A stretch of 15,866 bases of DNA, from contig DEAW01000222.1 of NCBI GenBank assembly GCA_002348315.1, forward strand, positions 10,875 through 26,740, written 5' to 3'. Positions 14,578-15,866 of the stretch are shown here, one piece after another. Positions within the stretch are counted from its first letter, which is position 1. Each line of letters starts with the position of its first letter. This DNA is from Planctomycetaceae bacterium UBA2972. Its GTDB lineage: Bacteria > Planctomycetota > Planctomycetia > Pirellulales > Pirellulaceae. The translations under genes and the position numbers were made by a program. The notes under the pieces are model-generated. The model saw only the letters and a program-made list of their open reading frames with translations, was not told where the DNA came from and did no database searches.

Positions 14578-15866
14578 GTGGCAAAACAAATGGTATTTGA
14601 CGACAAGGCTCGACAGTCTTTGTTGTCTGGTGTTGCCAAGCTGGCTCGTGCTGTACGCAGTACACTTGGACCTCGTGGTCGAAATGCTGTCCTGGACAAA
14701 GGATGGGGATCACCTAAGGTCACCAAAGACGGAGTCACCGTTGCTGAAGATATTGAGTTAGATAATGTCTTCGAAAACCTTGGTGCTCAGTTGGTGAAAG
14801 AAGCCGCCAGCAAAACGAACGAGGTTGCTGGTGACGGTACAACCACAGCAACAGTATTGGCAGAAGCCATCTTTCGTGAAGGCTTAAAGATGATTGCAGC
14901 TGGAGCTGACCCAATGGCACTTGGCCGGGGGATCAGTCAGGCAGTGGATGCGGTTTGCGATAAAATCGTCAAGCAGGCAATTGCAATTGATTCGAAGAAC
15001 AAAAAAGAGATTCAGCAGGTTGCTACGATTGCTGGTAACAATGACAGCACCATTGGAAACGTGCTTGCTGATGCCTTTATTAAGGTTGGCAAAGATGGCG
15101 TGATCACAGTGGAAGAGGGTCGTGGAAGTGAAACGACCGTTGAAGTTGTCGAAGGGATGCAGTTCGATCGCGGATTCCTGTCTCCGCACTTCGTGACCAA
15201 TGAGTCTGAGGTGACGGTGGAATTGGAAAACTGTTTGATTCTGCTATTCGAAGAAAAGATCTCCTCGAACAAGAAGTTGATTCCATTGCTGGAAGCAGTC
15301 AGTCAGTCCAAGAAGCCACTTTTGATTGTGGCTGAAGATATTGAAGGCGAAGCATTGGCCACGTTAGTGGTGAATAAGATGCGAGGCATCCTCAATGTTT
15401 GTGCTGTCAAGGCTCCCGGATACGGTGATCGCCGTAAAGCGATTCTTGGCGACATCGCTGTGTTGACCAATGCAACTCCGATCTTTAAGGACCTGGGGAT
15501 CGAGCTTGAAAGTGTCAAGCTGTCGGATCTCGGATCCGCCAAGAAGATTCGCATTACTTCTGAAAGCACCGTCATGGTTGGTGGTGCCGGAAGCAAGGAA
15601 GACATCGAAGGTCGAGCGGATCAGATTCGCAACGAAATCGAAGTCACCGACAGTGAATACGATCGCGAAAAGTTACAGGAACGTCTGGCGAAGCTCGCCG
15701 GTGGTGTAGCACAGATTAATTGTGGTGCCACGACTGAAACTGAAATGAAGGAACGGAAAGCACTTCTGGAAGATGCTCGAGCGGCAACGCAGGCAGCTCT
15801 GGAGGAAGGAATCGTTCCTGGCGGCGGTGTTGCTCTGATTCGAGCTAACAAAGCAATTAGTGCCCT
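14578..15866 (+). CDS. groEL: Chaperonin GroEL, 3' partial
   Basis: This is the 60-kDa chaperonin that forms the ATP-driven double-ring folding cage. The start is a GTG with AGGAG nine bases upstream; MAKQMVFDDKAR is a typical opening. The window keeps about 429 of roughly 540 residues, so the equatorial C-terminus is missing. ATP-site elements are intact: LGPRGRNAVLD (30-40), KDGVTVA with Asp51, and AGDGTTTATV with Asp86. The apical domain includes VVEGMQFDRGFLSP and the helices IPLLEAV and EALATLVVNKMRG used for GroES and substrate contact. The E. coli Tyr199 and Tyr203 positions read Phe and His here. No groES lies upstream, where it usually sits; planctomycetes often carry several groEL copies, some unpaired. 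It has its own long regulated leader with a sigma-54 promoter. Confidence 0.96.
   Translation, partial: MAKQMVFDDKARQSLLSGVAKLARAVRSTLGPRGRNAVLDKGWGSPKVTKDGVTVAEDIELDNVFENLGAQLVKEAASKTNEVAGDGTTTATVLAEAIFREGLKMIAAGADPMALGRGISQAVDAVCDKIVKQAIAIDSKNKKEIQQVATIAGNNDSTIGNVLADAFIKVGKDGVITVEEGRGSETTVEVVEGMQFDRGFLSPHFVTNESEVTVELENCLILLFEEKISSNKKLIPLLEAVSQSKKPLLIVAEDIEGEALATLVVNKMRGILNVCAVKAPGYGDRRKAILGDIAVLTNATPIFKDLGIELESVKLSDLGSAKKIRITSESTVMVGGAGSKEDIEGRADQIRNEIEVTDSEYDREKLQERLAKLAGGVAQINCGATTETEMKERKALLEDARAATQAALEEGIVPGGGVALIRANKAISA

Overview
This window looks like a chromosomal core segment of a bacterium in the Planctomycetota (a Gimesia/Rubinisphaera-like lineage is my best guess). The reasoning is indirect: roughly 50% GC, valyl-tRNA synthetase with lineage-type insertions, a four-ACT aspartate kinase, a phosphoglycerate-mutase-like protein lodged between homoserine dehydrogenase and aspartate kinase, a groEL with no groES beside it, and generally weak Shine-Dalgarno sequences. 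Every gene is intact except those cut by the window edges. I see no mobile elements, CRISPR arrays, tRNAs or rRNAs.

Layout, plus strand: an ftsK/spoIIIE-type DNA translocase (5' end outside the window, long acidic C-terminal tail), then a YhcH/YjgK/YiaL-family protein. Next comes a 298-base regulatory gap, then cimA (citramalate synthase), valS and a small bifunctional-nuclease-domain (DUF151) protein. Minus strand, convergent with that block: an operon transcribed hom (homoserine dehydrogenase) -> apgM-like gene (phosphoglycerate mutase family, plausibly the homoserine kinase) -> lysC (aspartate kinase). Plus strand again, divergent from hom: an M42 metallo-aminopeptidase, then a 446-base gap and groEL, cut by the right edge.

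The best candidate for an undescribed system is the gap before cimA. It holds a 31-codon ORF in which 10 codons are Ile and 5 are Val. Directly after its stop codon comes a perfect 10-bp intrinsic terminator, and an 11-bp alternative pairing would destroy that terminator. This is the architecture of ribosome-mediated attenuation, placed in front of the enzyme that commits pyruvate to isoleucine. With the hom/apgM/lysC operon and valS nearby, most of the window serves aspartate-family and branched-chain amino acid supply.

The second notable signal is a near-consensus sigma-54 (-24/-12) promoter in front of groEL. Two short dyads lie upstream of it, and the untranslated leader can fold over the Shine-Dalgarno. 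No CIRCE element is visible.
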